A stretch of 64,000 nucleotides of DNA from Diphasiastrum complanatum (lineage: Eukaryota; Streptophyta; Lycopodiopsida; Lycopodiales; Lycopodiaceae), in contig CM055106.1 in NCBI GenBank assembly GCA_029204225.1, forward strand, positions 6,637,136 through 6,701,135. Direction: 5' to 3'. Under the pieces are notes generated by a model. That model searched no databases, was not told the origin of the DNA, and was given only the letters and a program-made list of their open reading frames with translations. The first letter of the stretch is position 1; each line of letters starts with the position of its first letter. The translations under genes and the position numbers were made by a program. Of the stretch, positions 1 through 10,496 are shown in pieces.

Positions 1-239
1 CTTGTTTATTTCTTTTCATGCCAAAGTGTTAATCATGTGGCTTTGTTGATTAGATAGAAAGTTCTAAAACCATGCTTCAAAATTCATCCTTGCACTCAAC
101 TTCAAATTTGATCAATAATGTGATTAGGTCGCATCATGCTAGCCTTATTGATATGATGCCACTTGTATTATTATGGATTCTTGATATATTAGATAATGGT
201 GTACTCCATACGATTCTTTCTCTCGAAAAGTTAATTGTA
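1..239. other. No gene seen; probable LINE 3' flank
   Basis: I see no coding sequence here. Because the LINE remnant to the right reads leftwards, this stretch lies where its 3' untranslated tail would be. No poly(A)/poly(T) tract or target duplication marks an end, so that is inference. Confidence 0.3.
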
Positions 240-1940
240 GATTAATGACTTTAGACAAAGTATAGATAAAAACTATAGGTGTGATCATCATTCTCAAACT
301 CCCTGCTATTTCTGTCTAACCAAATATTCCAAAGAGTAACAACTCTAATACACTGCCAAAAAGCATTGATGTCAGCATCTTCAAAAATGATATCTTTAAG
401 CATAAGAGCAACGTGGTTGAACCTTTTAAATCTAACACGAAAACGAGCAATGAAAAGGTCAATCATTGTTCTCCACAGAGGGATATAACAATGAAAAAAC
501 AAGTGAGAAACATCCTCGTCTAGTGTTATGCACTTAGAGCATACATGCGATACATTACCCCTATAATTAGCTTGAATAGGAAGATAAAGCTGAATAATTA
601 TGAGAGAGAAGATTCTAAAATTGCCCATTCTGATTTTATGGGTATGATGGAATCTAGCCTTCCAAAGACAAAGGGGAGTCAAAAATATTCCACTTAGAGT
701 TAAACCAAAAGAGGTAAGAGCGGCTCTTTAGTAGCAGAGTAAACAAAGGAGTAGGAGATCTTACCTCTCTTGTCCATGGCCTTGAAGAAATTTATTATCA
801 CTAGCAGAGGAGAGGGGGGTAGAAAATCGACCAAGGTCACCATGCGAGAAAGCAAAGGACAAAAATTTGGATTCACGAACATAAAGGCCAAGTTCAGATC
901 TAAGCAGGGAGAAACTGAGAGAATAAATAAAGTCCATGATATGCTCCCATGTGGCAAAGCCTTTACGATTAAGATTGAGACAAATCTTTTTTTCAATCAA
1001 GGCTCATAGCTTTCGAGAACCATAAGGATTCAAGAAGAGAGATACCGTTATTTATCGCCCATCCAAAATGTCAATTCCCTCGTGGAAAGTAGGACTCTAA
1101 GAATGGATTTGAATAACGGGGGAAGGGACAAGGAGAAGAAAGAAGAACGAATAAACTCAAGAAAGTAGAATTGAGGATTAGTCTCAATGGTCAAGGGAAG
1201 AGGAGGGAGAGTAGTCGCCATCATAATAGCCCAAGGTTGAGGGGAATCGGAATTGGAATGAATGTATCTAAAAGAAGAGACTGAGAGGTGGTAGAAGGGT
1301 CGAGCAGTCCCAGGCCACCCATCTTTTTGGGCGTCGGACAAATATCCCCATTCGAAAAGCTAGGACCATTGTTTCAAAGGAACCTTCTGAAGGATTTGGC
1401 AATGATAAGGAGTAGGAGGGGGGGCGGAACTAGATAACAAGAAGGTGCATGAAGTAAGAGAGATATTGTGTTTGAGAACAATGAGTCTGGCAAGAAAAGA
1501 GAGGTCAGACAAATTCTAGGCTAGAATTTTGGATCTAATTCTTCCAATAGTTAAACCGGTCTCTAGCGGAAGGGAAGCCCCCAGTGGAAAACCAAGATAT
1601 TTGAAAATGGTACCATGCGGGAGGACTTTAAAGGCAAACTCTTGGACCAAGTAGGAGGCATCGTGGGAACGAATAATAAGCTCAAACTTCTAATGATTGA
1701 TCGAAGAGTAAGAGACTTGACAAAAATGAGATAACTCTAGGAAAAGAAGAGAAGCAAAGGGATGATGGAGCTCAATGATGCAAGCCAGATCATCAACAAA
1801 GAATTGAGGGCCAAGAGGCACATCACGAAAAATGAACGGACGAAAGAACGATGGGCATTTTGCCATGTAAGATGACAATTTTTTGACAATGTAAAATACT
1901 AAAATAAAATCTTTTTCTGCCCGCAGTCCTGCCCACACAA
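240..1940 (-). pseudogene. L1-like LINE ORF2 remnant (RT C-terminal part and zf-RVT)
   Basis: This is a decayed non-LTR retrotransposon that reads leftwards. Going down from about 1,940 the minus strand gives a degraded RT catalytic box (FVDDLACII in place of the usual ADD box), then KYLGFPLGASLPLE (about 1,560-1,600), the strongly conserved plant LINE block after the RT palm. Next comes GGLGLLDPS near 1,300-1,330. At 251-682 there is a frame with CxxC (CSKC) followed by DVSHLFFHC and LWNIWLDRN, the zf-RVT domain typical of plant L1 ORF2 C-termini. Several stops and frame changes separate these blocks, so the copy is dead. Endonuclease and the N-terminal RT are missing; the 5' end is cut near 1,940, as is common for 5'-truncated LINE insertions. 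Family assignment rests on motif order and is fairly secure. Confidence 0.75.
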
Positions 1941-1983
1941 TTTTCGATGGTTAGCTATTATGTGCATAATATAGTCTGTGACT

Positions 1984-2578
1984 GAAAAAAATCATAACTT
2001 TTGAATGACAACTCAGATTGAGACGATCACGGTGCCATTACAAAGCCCTCAATAAGAACTTTTCAACGACATCCAGCATGACCCAGTTTTCAAACTACGG
2101 TGAAGAAGTTATGGCCAATCCAAGTTTTGGTCGGTCAACACTTGGTCAACTCGATATCTCTTTCAAGCGCAGTTGACTTGTTTGACCCTGCTTGATTCCT
2201 TCATGCTATGGCATCCATTAGCAGCATTCAATCAAAGATCTACACTATCCTTGACTCCTCAAGATCAAACTTCCTAGCATGGAAGGTGAAGACTTCTCTC
2301 ATACTAAAAGGAGAAGGTCTGCGGCCCTGGGTTGATGGGATAGAAGAGATGCCCACAACCACTTGCAAAGAGCTACGGTCAAACAGATCAACTATGCTTG
2401 AAAAAGATATCGGATTGACCAAGTGTTGACCGACCAAAACTTTGACTGGCCATAACTTCTTCACCGTAGGTTGAAACTGGATCATCTTGATGTCATTGAA
2501 AAGCTCTCGTCAAGGGCTTTCTAATGGCACCGTGATTGTCTCAATCCGAGTTGTCGTTCAAAAGTTACACCATTTTTT
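1984..2578. repeat. Imperfect inverted repeat, ~170-bp arms, ~245-bp loop
   Basis: The left arm (1,984-2,158) and right arm (2,406-2,578) are reverse complements, roughly 85% identical by eye. Shared blocks include GGTCGGTCAACACTTGGTCAA, ACGGTGAAGAAGTTATGGCC and ATCACGGTGCCATTA, and both arms end inwards at GATATC. The loop carries a copia gag fragment. A transcript in either direction could fold into a long hairpin. It could be two opposed copies of one LTR or leader, or a fold-back element. No flanking target duplication was evident. Confidence 0.8.
2208..2429 (+). pseudogene. Copia gag N-terminal fragment in the inverted-repeat loop
   Basis: A 73-codon frame starting MASISS contains FLAWKVKTSLILKGEGLRPWVDG, shown here only to position it; it matches the N-terminal gag pattern of plant copia elements, where a conserved W-K-x-K follows the N-Y-x-x-W region and an LxxxxLWxxVxG stretch comes next. 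It runs into the right arm of the inverted repeat and stops there. No zinc knuckle, protease or pol follows, so it is only a fragment. It differs in sequence from the other copia gags in the window. A protein role is unlikely. Confidence 0.5.
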
Positions 2579-3118
2579 TTTGCTAAATTGCATACTATAC
2601 TACAGATAAAATAGCTTATTTACGGGCTGCCCCTAACACAAAAGTACAACTCTTTTAAAAAGAAAAGAAAATCAATTTGAAGGAGCTACGTTACGTAGAT
2701 TTAAAATTTGAGTGTTTTGATTGGACCATGTGAAAAAAACTTTTGAGAAAAAAAATAAAAAGTATCTTTTTGAAAGGCCCCTTTTGTGCTCAAATTTTCT
2801 CTAATGGTTGGAAGTATTTCTAGTTCATGCGGTGGGTAGATCTACTTACGGGTGTAGTATAGGGATGTAGAGATTCGTCCACTTTCTAAGTTTCTACAAC
2901 AAGCTTCAACGGAAATACGAAAATAATCAACAAAGATGAGAGCACTAAGGCTTACCCAACTAGTGTCCGAAATGGAAATAAAGCTAATTAGAAACAACAA
3001 TAAAAATTCTGCCAAGGCAAACCCAACCAGCAAGATTGCTAAACTAAGACCTAAATTAACACCTAGAGGGTTGAAAGATAAATTGTGGTTAACTAAATAA
3101 ACCAATAGAAACATGCCA

Positions 3119-3231
3119 CAATAATCCAATGAAAGGAGGCAAGAGGAGGCCCGAGCACCTTCCCTCAAGCTATGCACCTTCCAATGGAAACACAAAGAAA
3201 TAGAATGACAATAATCCAATGAAAGGAGGCA
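3119..3231 (+). repeat. 23-bp direct repeat, 90 bp apart
   Basis: A 23-bp word containing AATAATCCAATGAAAGGAGG is present identically at 3,119-3,141 and 3,209-3,231. The second copy ends 12 bp before the remaining gag ATG of the copia pseudogene. The rest of 2,579-3,243 shows no gene. It may be leftover leader or LTR of that element, but no primer site or LTR end is visible. Confidence 0.7.
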
Positions 3232-3243
3232 CTAATTGGAGTC

Positions 3244-6133
3244 ATGTTGGAAGCCAATGATAGACTTACCTCAAGCAACTATTCATGTTTTGGATACTGT
3301 TGTAGGTTTGGAGGAGAGACCAACAACACAACAAGATCAAATGAGGTATGACAAGAGGGCCAAGAAGGCTCTACACATGATAAAGATGAATGTTACCAAT
3401 GAGCTTCTCAAGGAAGTTGGTAAGTGCACATCATCTTTGGAAGCTTGGAATTCATTAAAGAACCTTTATGAATCCAAGTCTACTTCTAGAGTGTTGACGC
3501 TAAGAAGGCAAATCTTTTTTTGTTTGCAAAAGAATGAAGAAAGTCCAAGTACTTTTGTTTTGAGGATGAAAGCATTGAATGATGAGTTGGCTTGCGTTGA
3601 TGAAAGCATTAAGGAAGGAGAAATTCTAAATGGCTTGTTGGATGCTCATGCTAACATTGTTCAAATTATTGCTATTCAAAAGACTTTGCCAAGTTTGATG
3701 GATTTTCAAGAGATCCTGATCAATGAGGAATATAGGCTTCAAACAAGAACTGGATCTACATCGAAAAATTCATGGGCAAAGCCAAAAGTAAGTGGTCTAA
3801 AGGGCAAGATCAAGTGGATGCTTCTTCAAGTGGCAAAAGAAGGATAGATCAAAGATCAAGTGCTTCTATTGTGGCATCAAAGGACACTTTGCAAGATATT
3901 GCTACAAGAAGAAAAGAGATCAAGGAGACAGGCAAGGTAATCTTACTCTTGATGAGGATGGTTTTGATGTTCAGGAAGATGCAAATGATGATGCTTTTGT
4001 GATGTCTTCATGTATGCTTGCTAATGATGGAGGTCTAGATCCTTGGTGGATTGATAGTGGAGCAATTTCACACATGAATTTTCACAAAGAGTATTTCACT
4101 TCTTTGTTGGCATATGGAGATGGCAAGAGAGTGATCTACATGGCCAATGATGGTGAATGTGCAATCAAAGGGATTGGCACAATTCCTATTTCTCTCTCTA
4201 CAAATAGAAATGTTCATTTGGAGGATGTCTTGTTTATTCCATCTTTTAACAACAATTTCCTTAGTGTGAGTCAAATGCTAAGTAAAGGCCTCAAGGTGGA
4301 GTTTGATGGAGATGCTTGTTTGACCAAAAGGAAGGATGTCTTGGTTGGATAAGGTAAAAGACAAGGGAAGTTGTTCAAACTAGATGCTTGTGTTATTGCT
4401 AACCAAGCTGGATGTGTTTCAAGGGAAATACCTATTCAAGAGGTTTGGCATAAAAGGATGGGACACCTCAACTTCAAGTCATTGGAGGTAATGGCTAGGA
4501 AGAAGATTGTGATAGGTCTTCCAAGTCCCTTAGGTGGCATCAAACATGTTTGTGAGTCTTGTGCGATCCTACTTTGGATGGTGATGATGATGGACCTTCA
4601 TCAAGTCAAAAGCCAAGGAGAACATCAAGAGAAAGACAAGTACCTTCAAGGCTCACATATGATCAAAAAGTTAAGCAAGCAGTTTCTGGAAATTATGTTG
4701 CTTTCCTAACCTCTTTGGATCAGCCTACAAGTGTAGATCAAGCAAGGAAGAAGAGGATCCAAGCAATGGATCTTGAATATCAAGCTCTTATGAAAAATGG
4801 AACATGGAGATTGGTGGAGTTGCCTAAGGACAATAAAGCTATTGGATGCAAATGGATCTTGAAGGTGAAGACAAACCAAAATGGATCTATCAACAAGTAC
4901 AAGGCAAGGTTAGTGGCAAAAGGATATGCTCAACAACAAGGGATTGACTATGATGAGACCTTTGCACCCGTGGCAAAGATGGTAAGCATTCGGGTCATCA
5001 TTTCACTTGCTACACTTTATGGATGGGATCTGTGGCAAATAGACATTTCAAATGCATTTTTGAATGGTGATCTTGAAGATAAAGTGTATATGGAGCAGTC
5101 CAAGAGCTACATTTTATCAACAAAGCCAAATCATGTGTGTCTACTACAAAAGAGTTTGTATGACCTTAAGCAAGCACCAAGGAGTTGGTATGCTAAGCTT
5201 AACACTTTTTTACTCTCTCAAGGCTTTGTTATGAGCGAGTATGATCATTCACTTTATTATAGGTTTGCTGGAAATGATGTTACCATCTTGCTAATCTATG
5301 TGGATGATATCATCTTGAGTGGTGGAGACAATCAAGATGTGGAAGATATCAAGAATCTTCTTAAGAAGGAGTTTGAAGTGCATGATCTTGGTAATTTGCA
5401 TTACATTTTGGGAATAGAATTATTAAATCTTCTCAATCTACTTTCATTTGTCAAGAGAAGTATGCTAATTCTATTCTAGAAAGATTTCATATGGTAGATG
5501 CAAAAGCTAGTGATACACCTATGGAGTCTCATGTGAAGCTAACTATAAGAGGTAATGAAAGATCCTTCGAGGACATTACTCTCTATATGAATCTAGTTGG
5601 TTCACTCATCTATCTAGCCATTACTAGACTAGATCTAAGCTATTGTGTTGGAAGATTGAGTCAATTCATGCAAGATCCTAATGAGGAACATTGGAAACTA
5701 GGAAAGAGAGTTTGGAGATACATCATTGGAACTCGAGATTTTGGCATATTGTATGAGGGATTATCACCTAATTTTTTTGGATTTTTAGATTTGGACTATG
5801 TTGGAGATGTAATGGATAGGAAATCCATTAGTTCTTATTGTATTTTCATAGGTGATAGAGCTATATCATGGATGTCGAAGAAACAAGCCACTGTCATCTA
5901 GTGAGGCCGAGTGCAAAGCTCTTACACATTGCACAAAGGAGATGGTATGGATCAAGAGGATGATCAAGGATCTTCACTTGTTGGATTTTTCAAAGAGCCC
6001 AATCATCTTTTGTGACAATCAATTAGCCCAAAGTTGGCAACCAATCTTACCTTGCATATCAAACAACCACAAAGCAACGATACATAACTTTGAGCACTCC
6101 TTGAGGGTGCAAGTAGCTTGCTCCAATAAATGA
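3244..6133 (+). pseudogene. Ty1/copia gag-pol pseudogene lacking the integrase core
   Basis: This is a remnant of a gag-pol polyprotein closely related to the one at 51,733. From the ATG at 3,244 the gag N-terminus (MLEANDRLTSSNYS) soon shifts frame after an internal deletion and continues at 3,275-3,780. A zinc knuckle CFYCGIKGHFARYC lies at about 3,860-3,901 in a third frame. Protease follows at about 4,038 (DPWWIDSGA) and the pre-integrase HKRMGH..CESC block at 4,450-4,560. The integrase D,D35E core is absent: CESC is joined directly to the acidic linker before RT. RT is largely open (4,559-5,479) with IDISNAFLNG and YVDDIILSG. RNase H continues at 5,491-6,133 through more frame breaks and decays at its end. 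No LTR or primer site could be found at either side. Confidence 0.9.
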
Positions 6134-6749
6134 TGGAGCCATGTGTTCACATATTCACTGAATCTGTGAACACGTTTTTTTCTCTTTTTGTTGCTTATGC
6201 TCTCTTGGATTACCTCTGTTGTTTATGGTTTCTTTGTGATTATTCTTCTTATTAGAACATTTATAGAGTAGAAGCAATATTCAAGGATGGCATTACGTAT
6301 TTCCTAGCCTGTCAGTGGGTAATTCAAATCCGTTACTCAGCTACATGTATACACGAGCCATGCACCATCTACAGCTCAAGCAGATCAGCATTCAGCACAG
6401 AGAGCGATCTACTACTAACTACTGAATCAAAGAACAATCAATAACTAGATTAGCTACTGAAATTAAACCAGATTCAAGAAACAAGAAACAAGATTCCCAA
6501 CAGTATTTAACAATCTAGGAATCAATAAACACACATTACTTGATGCCTAAATTATCCAAGAACATCAAGAACTAGAATGTCAAGACTATGCAAGATTTAC
6601 ACCACATTTCTAGCCTCTATAGTTTACTTGAATGTTGAGTTCTACAAGATTCCACAAGCAAGAATTGAAGCTAATCCACAACTAAGCAAGAACAAGAAAC
6701 AAGAATCTAGTTAATCCACAAGCAAAGAATCAAACATGCTCATAGAATT
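6134..6749. other. No gene; short 9-bp inverted repeat at 6,143-6,173
   Basis: No coding sequence is recognisable. GTGTTCACA (6,143-6,151) and TGTGAACAC (6,165-6,173) form a perfect 9-bp inverted repeat around a 13-nt loop just after the copia RNase H remnant. From about 6,400 the sequence is rich in repeated AAGAAACAAGA/CAAGAA words and grades into the unfamiliar minus-strand element. Confidence 0.4.
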
Positions 6750-8379
6750 ATCACTCAAGATCATTGCCATGAACAAGGAGCTTAGTGATCTTCAAGAACT
6801 CATGGAGGATCCTCTTTATTAGCTCAAGAGAACTTGAAAACACAATCAAAGCTCCCTCACAAGAGAGGGGGGCCCTGAAATAAGCAAGAAGGCTGCCCAT
6901 GTGGAGCCCATGTGGCAATTCCAGTAAATTAGAAATTACATGTGGAATTTGCCCTTCACTAGAGGTCACCATCAAAAGGTGCCTCACTCTTACTATTTTA
7001 AGGGGGTCTACGAGTTTATTACAATTATTCAAGGAAATGGTACTAGCTCCTACATGGTCATTCCTTCTTTGGGAAACATCATGTAGGCTCACATAGTTAA
7101 TCACTATCTTCTAGCTAGTATTTCCTCGGCTCTCATACTCGGCTCTCAGTTTTTTTCTGCTCTCTTCCTTCTGAGACCTCCTCGGTCATGGGTGAGAGAT
7201 AACTTATGTCTTCAGCTTGGCTGGGCACTAGAGAATCGGCTAACATTATCCACCCTAAGATGTTGCAGGACCCACTGCAACACCGATGATGTCTTTCGAT
7301 TGGCACTTGGAAATGCGTGATTTTCGTTTGCTTCCGTAAAACCGAGTGCTTATTATACCGCAAAATTTATTCGCCAAAATGAAAAGTCCCTCAATTGGCC
7401 GCTACATACCAGCTCTCTTGAGCACTTCTTGTGAATCCTGTTCGCCTCCTTGTCGCGCCGTCTGCTTTCGCTCACTCATCTTCCATCCCAGGGCTTCAAA
7501 AACTTGGAAGCGGAGCTTACTTCGAAATTAAGCGGCCCCGAGATAAGTTCTCTTATTTTTTCTACGAAGCCCATTTTCTGCTAGTCTTTCCACATGGTCA
7601 CATAGCATGACGACATGAGGCCGCTCTGTAGTATAGCTGGCCATCATCTCATGGTCTTCTTCTGACTGGAGGGCTGTGTTTGGGTTGATCCTAATGGGAT
7701 CCAGACCTCGATCCTAGAAACACTCTTGCTGCATCAAGAAGGCCAGGATCTGCAATACTCGGCACTTTCCTGCACGCAGAGATTGGCACTTGACTTGTAT
7801 TTGTGCCTGAGTCTAGTAGCTGTAGCCTTAGTTCATCCGAGGAGGTTCTCTCTGTAATTCCCGGAATGACTGGCCAATTTACTAACTCCACTTGAGGCCT
7901 TTCCACCAGCCATGGATTCTGTGTTGAGCAGCATGTAAAAAGGATCCACTCGCTTCCATGTCGGTGCCCTCAAATATTCTTAGAGTCGCCTGCTATCCTT
8001 CAGGACTTTGCTCCACCATTTCTAGCTGCGGTTTTGTAGTGCGGCAATGATCTCGGCCCTGGTGGAGTATTGGCTTTTGATCGATGTCTTCTTTTCCGCC
8101 CCTCATATTGGGAGGGTATTTTCTTTCAAATAGCTCTGATTCCCTTGTATCAGCCAGTTTACTTCTAGGATGGGTAGGAGAAGTTGTCCTACGCAGCTGG
8201 GGCGGCCTTGCTAGATAATCATCAAGGGCCTTGGTGCCCGTGTCTTTCTCTTTGCTCGCTCCGCTTGTCGACGGCTCATCTGCACCCGTGTCTGGCCTGG
8301 ACGAGAATCTTCTTCTCTCCGGTTGGTCAGCCAGGAAGTCATCATCGGCTCCAATGTCTGTGTTAGTTTCCTGAAGGTC

Positions 8380-9463
8380 GAGGATGGAGTGATCTGGGGA
8401 GAGGAAGTGCGGGGGTGAACGGTTTAGGAGGAGGCGGAAATAATAGTTATACGCAGCACCGGGGGAGTGGAGTTGTTGGAGGAACTCGTCCCGTCGGGCT
8501 TTGTGGGTGTCAACTGGACCTTTTGATGGCCCATTATTTGACTAGGAGGTGATGAAGAAAGAGGAGATGGAAGAATTGGGTAAGTTGGAATGAATGTTTC
8601 AGAGAAATTAAATGCGGAGTAGGAGGAAGGGTTAAAGGTGGGAGGGGGTCGGGAAAGCTCATGGAAGCAGCCATCGACTCTCTGGCCACCCGATCCTAAG
8701 CTACCGTCTGATCGGTGGGTTTGCCCGTCCTGATTCCCTGCTCCATCATTCCCATCATCGTCTCATGGCTTCGTTACGTGAGCACCTGCTTGGGCCTTGC
8801 ACGTCGTGTCCCATAATTGGTTTACCTTGTCCAAGACTTGCTGCAAGGGCCTTCGTTGTTTCTTTCCAGCTACTTCTGGGACTCCAAGATGATCTTCTCT
8901 TGTTTCGCCACAATGTTTTCAAAATTCTTTTTATCGGCCTCTTGCTCTTGGATCAGCCTTATGCTCCCCCCCCCCAAAAAACTTGTGCCAGTGGTGATGT
9001 TGGTGGCGTTGGCATTGTAATCAGTGTGGGTGGGGTAGTGGCCTCATCTAGCTGACTTGGGACTTGATGTACTGTCGTGTTAGGTGCCAGTGTGGATGTA
9101 GTTGCTCCATCACCCCCGTCGATGACATGTGAGAGTGACGAGTGTTGTTGTGATGTTGTGGGACGAGCTGCCACCATCTGACGTGGAACTATGTGAAAAC
9201 TGATCCCATCGGTGATGTGCTCCCAGCTTGAAGCTTCTCTTGTCTTCGTTGTTGTCGTGTACCTGGCAACTGAGCCCTTGTGGTATTTGCATGTTGAGCT
9301 CTGGAGGTTGCAGCTGCTTGTGGATTCTGGGGTGGGCTGGCTTGTGTACCAGAGAGAGGATACTGGTGTTGACTCGTTTGGCCTGGGACCCCGATGGTGA
9401 AGTTTGTCCTTGCACGCTTGGGCTTCTTGTGTTCAATGGGAATATCTCATGCCTTGTCCGCAA
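8380..9463 (-). pseudogene. Unknown protein, Pro/Ser/Thr-rich and coiled-coil part
   Basis: This continues the unknown minus-strand protein through several frame changes. From 9,463 to about 8,960 it is rich in S, T, P, Q and H. At about 8,850-8,970 a charged stretch (LIQEQEADKKNFENIVAKQE) has coiled-coil character. A Pro/Leu-rich stretch (about 8,560-8,680) follows. A frame near 8,200-8,300 gives KALDDYLARPPQLRR; the other copy gives KTIDEYMVRPPREL on the minus strand near 59,760-59,820. Conservation of this motif between diverged copies argues that the minus strand once coded. Stops and frameshifts show this copy is inactive. Function is unknown. Confidence 0.45.
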
Positions 9464-9464
9464 G

Positions 9465-10496
9465 CTACAGTTGTTGTTGGAGCTTTGGCCTGTTTTCCAC
9501 TTGATGCAGAGTGATATCTGTCATCAGATATCCTAATATCGTGATAGGATGCTTGTGCTTAATGCACTCATGAAGACAATTCGAAGCAAACTGTGCCCAA
9601 TCATAGAGGTTCTGGGCATGCAGCCGTGAATCTGCCATCATGTGAAACAGGGACATGGGTACCCTCAGCACTTTCATTCGAAGCTTTTGTGTGCATCTGG
9701 TGAGATATGCACATGCTGCTTGAAGTTGTTTGTCGTTGATTGCTTCCAGCCTGTACCCATCTTTGTTTTTCCACTTGGTCACAAAGGGATCAATATATTT
9801 GAAATATGCCATTTTCTCTATCTTCTGGAGTGTCCTTGTGACAGTGTTTGGCCCTCGTGGGAAACCATAAGGTTGCAAGTCAGCTGCCGCAAAGGATACA
9901 TTATAGACATAATTCCTGATAGGGAGAACTATGATCTGACATGATCTTGTCGTGGTATGATAATTGGCATATGCCATGTGTACCAGATAGGGGCTTTGAT
10001 AACCTGTCAAGACAAGGATGTGAAATTTGATTTCCTTGAAGAAGGACTCCGCCTGATGGTACCAAGGTCTGCATCTCTGTAAGGTCAGGCTTGCACAGCT
10101 GGATGTTGAGCTTGCTTGCTTCGGAATCATCTGAACTGGAACTGGGGTTGGATGACATGGTTGGAAAATGGAAGAATGAGGGTTCTGGAAAAACTGCTTC
10201 GGTTGAGAGCTAAGACAGTGGAAAGGGCGTTGGTTGAGATGTGAAGGGTTAGGCTCCGGTTGAAATCTGATGGAGTGGCTTTGGTTGAGATCTGAAGGGT
10301 TGGGCTCCAGTTGAGATCTGATGGAGTGGCTTTGGTTGAGATGTGAAGGGTTGGGCTCCGGTTGAGATCTGCTGGAGTGGCTTCGGTTGAGATGTGAAGT
10401 GGCGGTGCAGAATGGTTCGGAAAGTGTGGGGGAAGGGATGTTCAACATATGACGAATCAGATAGTGTCCCGATCCAATCAAAAGGCCACTATACAC
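9465..10496 (-). pseudogene. Unknown 17-aa-repeat protein, N-terminal and central part
   Basis: A 343-codon open frame on the minus strand that I do not recognise. Residues about 1-32 translate gypsy fragment A backwards and are not real. From about residue 33 come just over three 17-residue repeats of the type SHLNQSHSIRSQxEPNP, rich in S, N, Q and P. A Ser-rich spacer follows, then a globular-looking stretch (about residues 155-335) with YGFPRGPNTVTRT, FKYIDPFVTKWKNKDGYRL, KVLRVPMSLFHMMADSR and LYDWAQFASNCLHE. The frame ends at a stop next to 9,465 and similar composition resumes in another frame. There is no signal peptide or membrane segment. It is longer than chance frames here and its composition is protein-like, but the real start is lost at the 10,400 junction. 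No homolog could be named. Confidence 0.5.
10230..10400 (-). repeat. 51-bp tandem repeat, 3.3 copies
   Basis: Units lie at 10,230-10,280, 10,281-10,331 and 10,332-10,382, with a partial unit to about 10,400. Each begins TTGGTTGAGAT (TCGGTTGAGAT in the partial one) on the plus strand. The period is 51 bp, exactly 17 codons, so the minus-strand frame keeps a 17-residue repeat. The array stops where gypsy homology begins. Confidence 0.9.

Larger units (their letters stand above)
6750..10400 (-). mobile_element. Unfamiliar minus-strand repeat element, copy A
   Basis: The left part (about 6,750-7,550) is clearly homologous to 58,980-59,760. Shared words include GTCACCATCAAAAGGTG, TACATGGTCATT, CACTTGGAAA and CGTAAAACC(G/A)AGTGCTTATT, in the same order and spacing. 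The right part (7,700-10,400) carries a degraded coding stretch on the minus strand. The parts conserved in copy B include a coiled-coil-like segment and a D-x-Y-(L/M)-x-R-P-P motif. At 10,400 the element is cut by gypsy fragment A. I see no LTR, primer site, terminal inverted repeat, transposase or RT, so the class is unknown. It could be a non-autonomous LTR element with a private ORF, an antisense ORF of a gypsy element, or a duplicated gene remnant. Confidence 0.6.

Noticed and set aside
2842-3219. 125-codon minus frame with hydrophobic stretches (membrane protein?)
   Set aside because: No homology, no counterpart elsewhere, and it overlaps the duplicated 23-mer next to a retroelement; composition reflects AT-rich DNA.
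9228-9536. Plus-strand frames of about 60-100 codons in 8,184-9,944
   Set aside because: They oppose the minus-strand frame of the unknown element, and the motif conserved with copy B supports the minus strand only.
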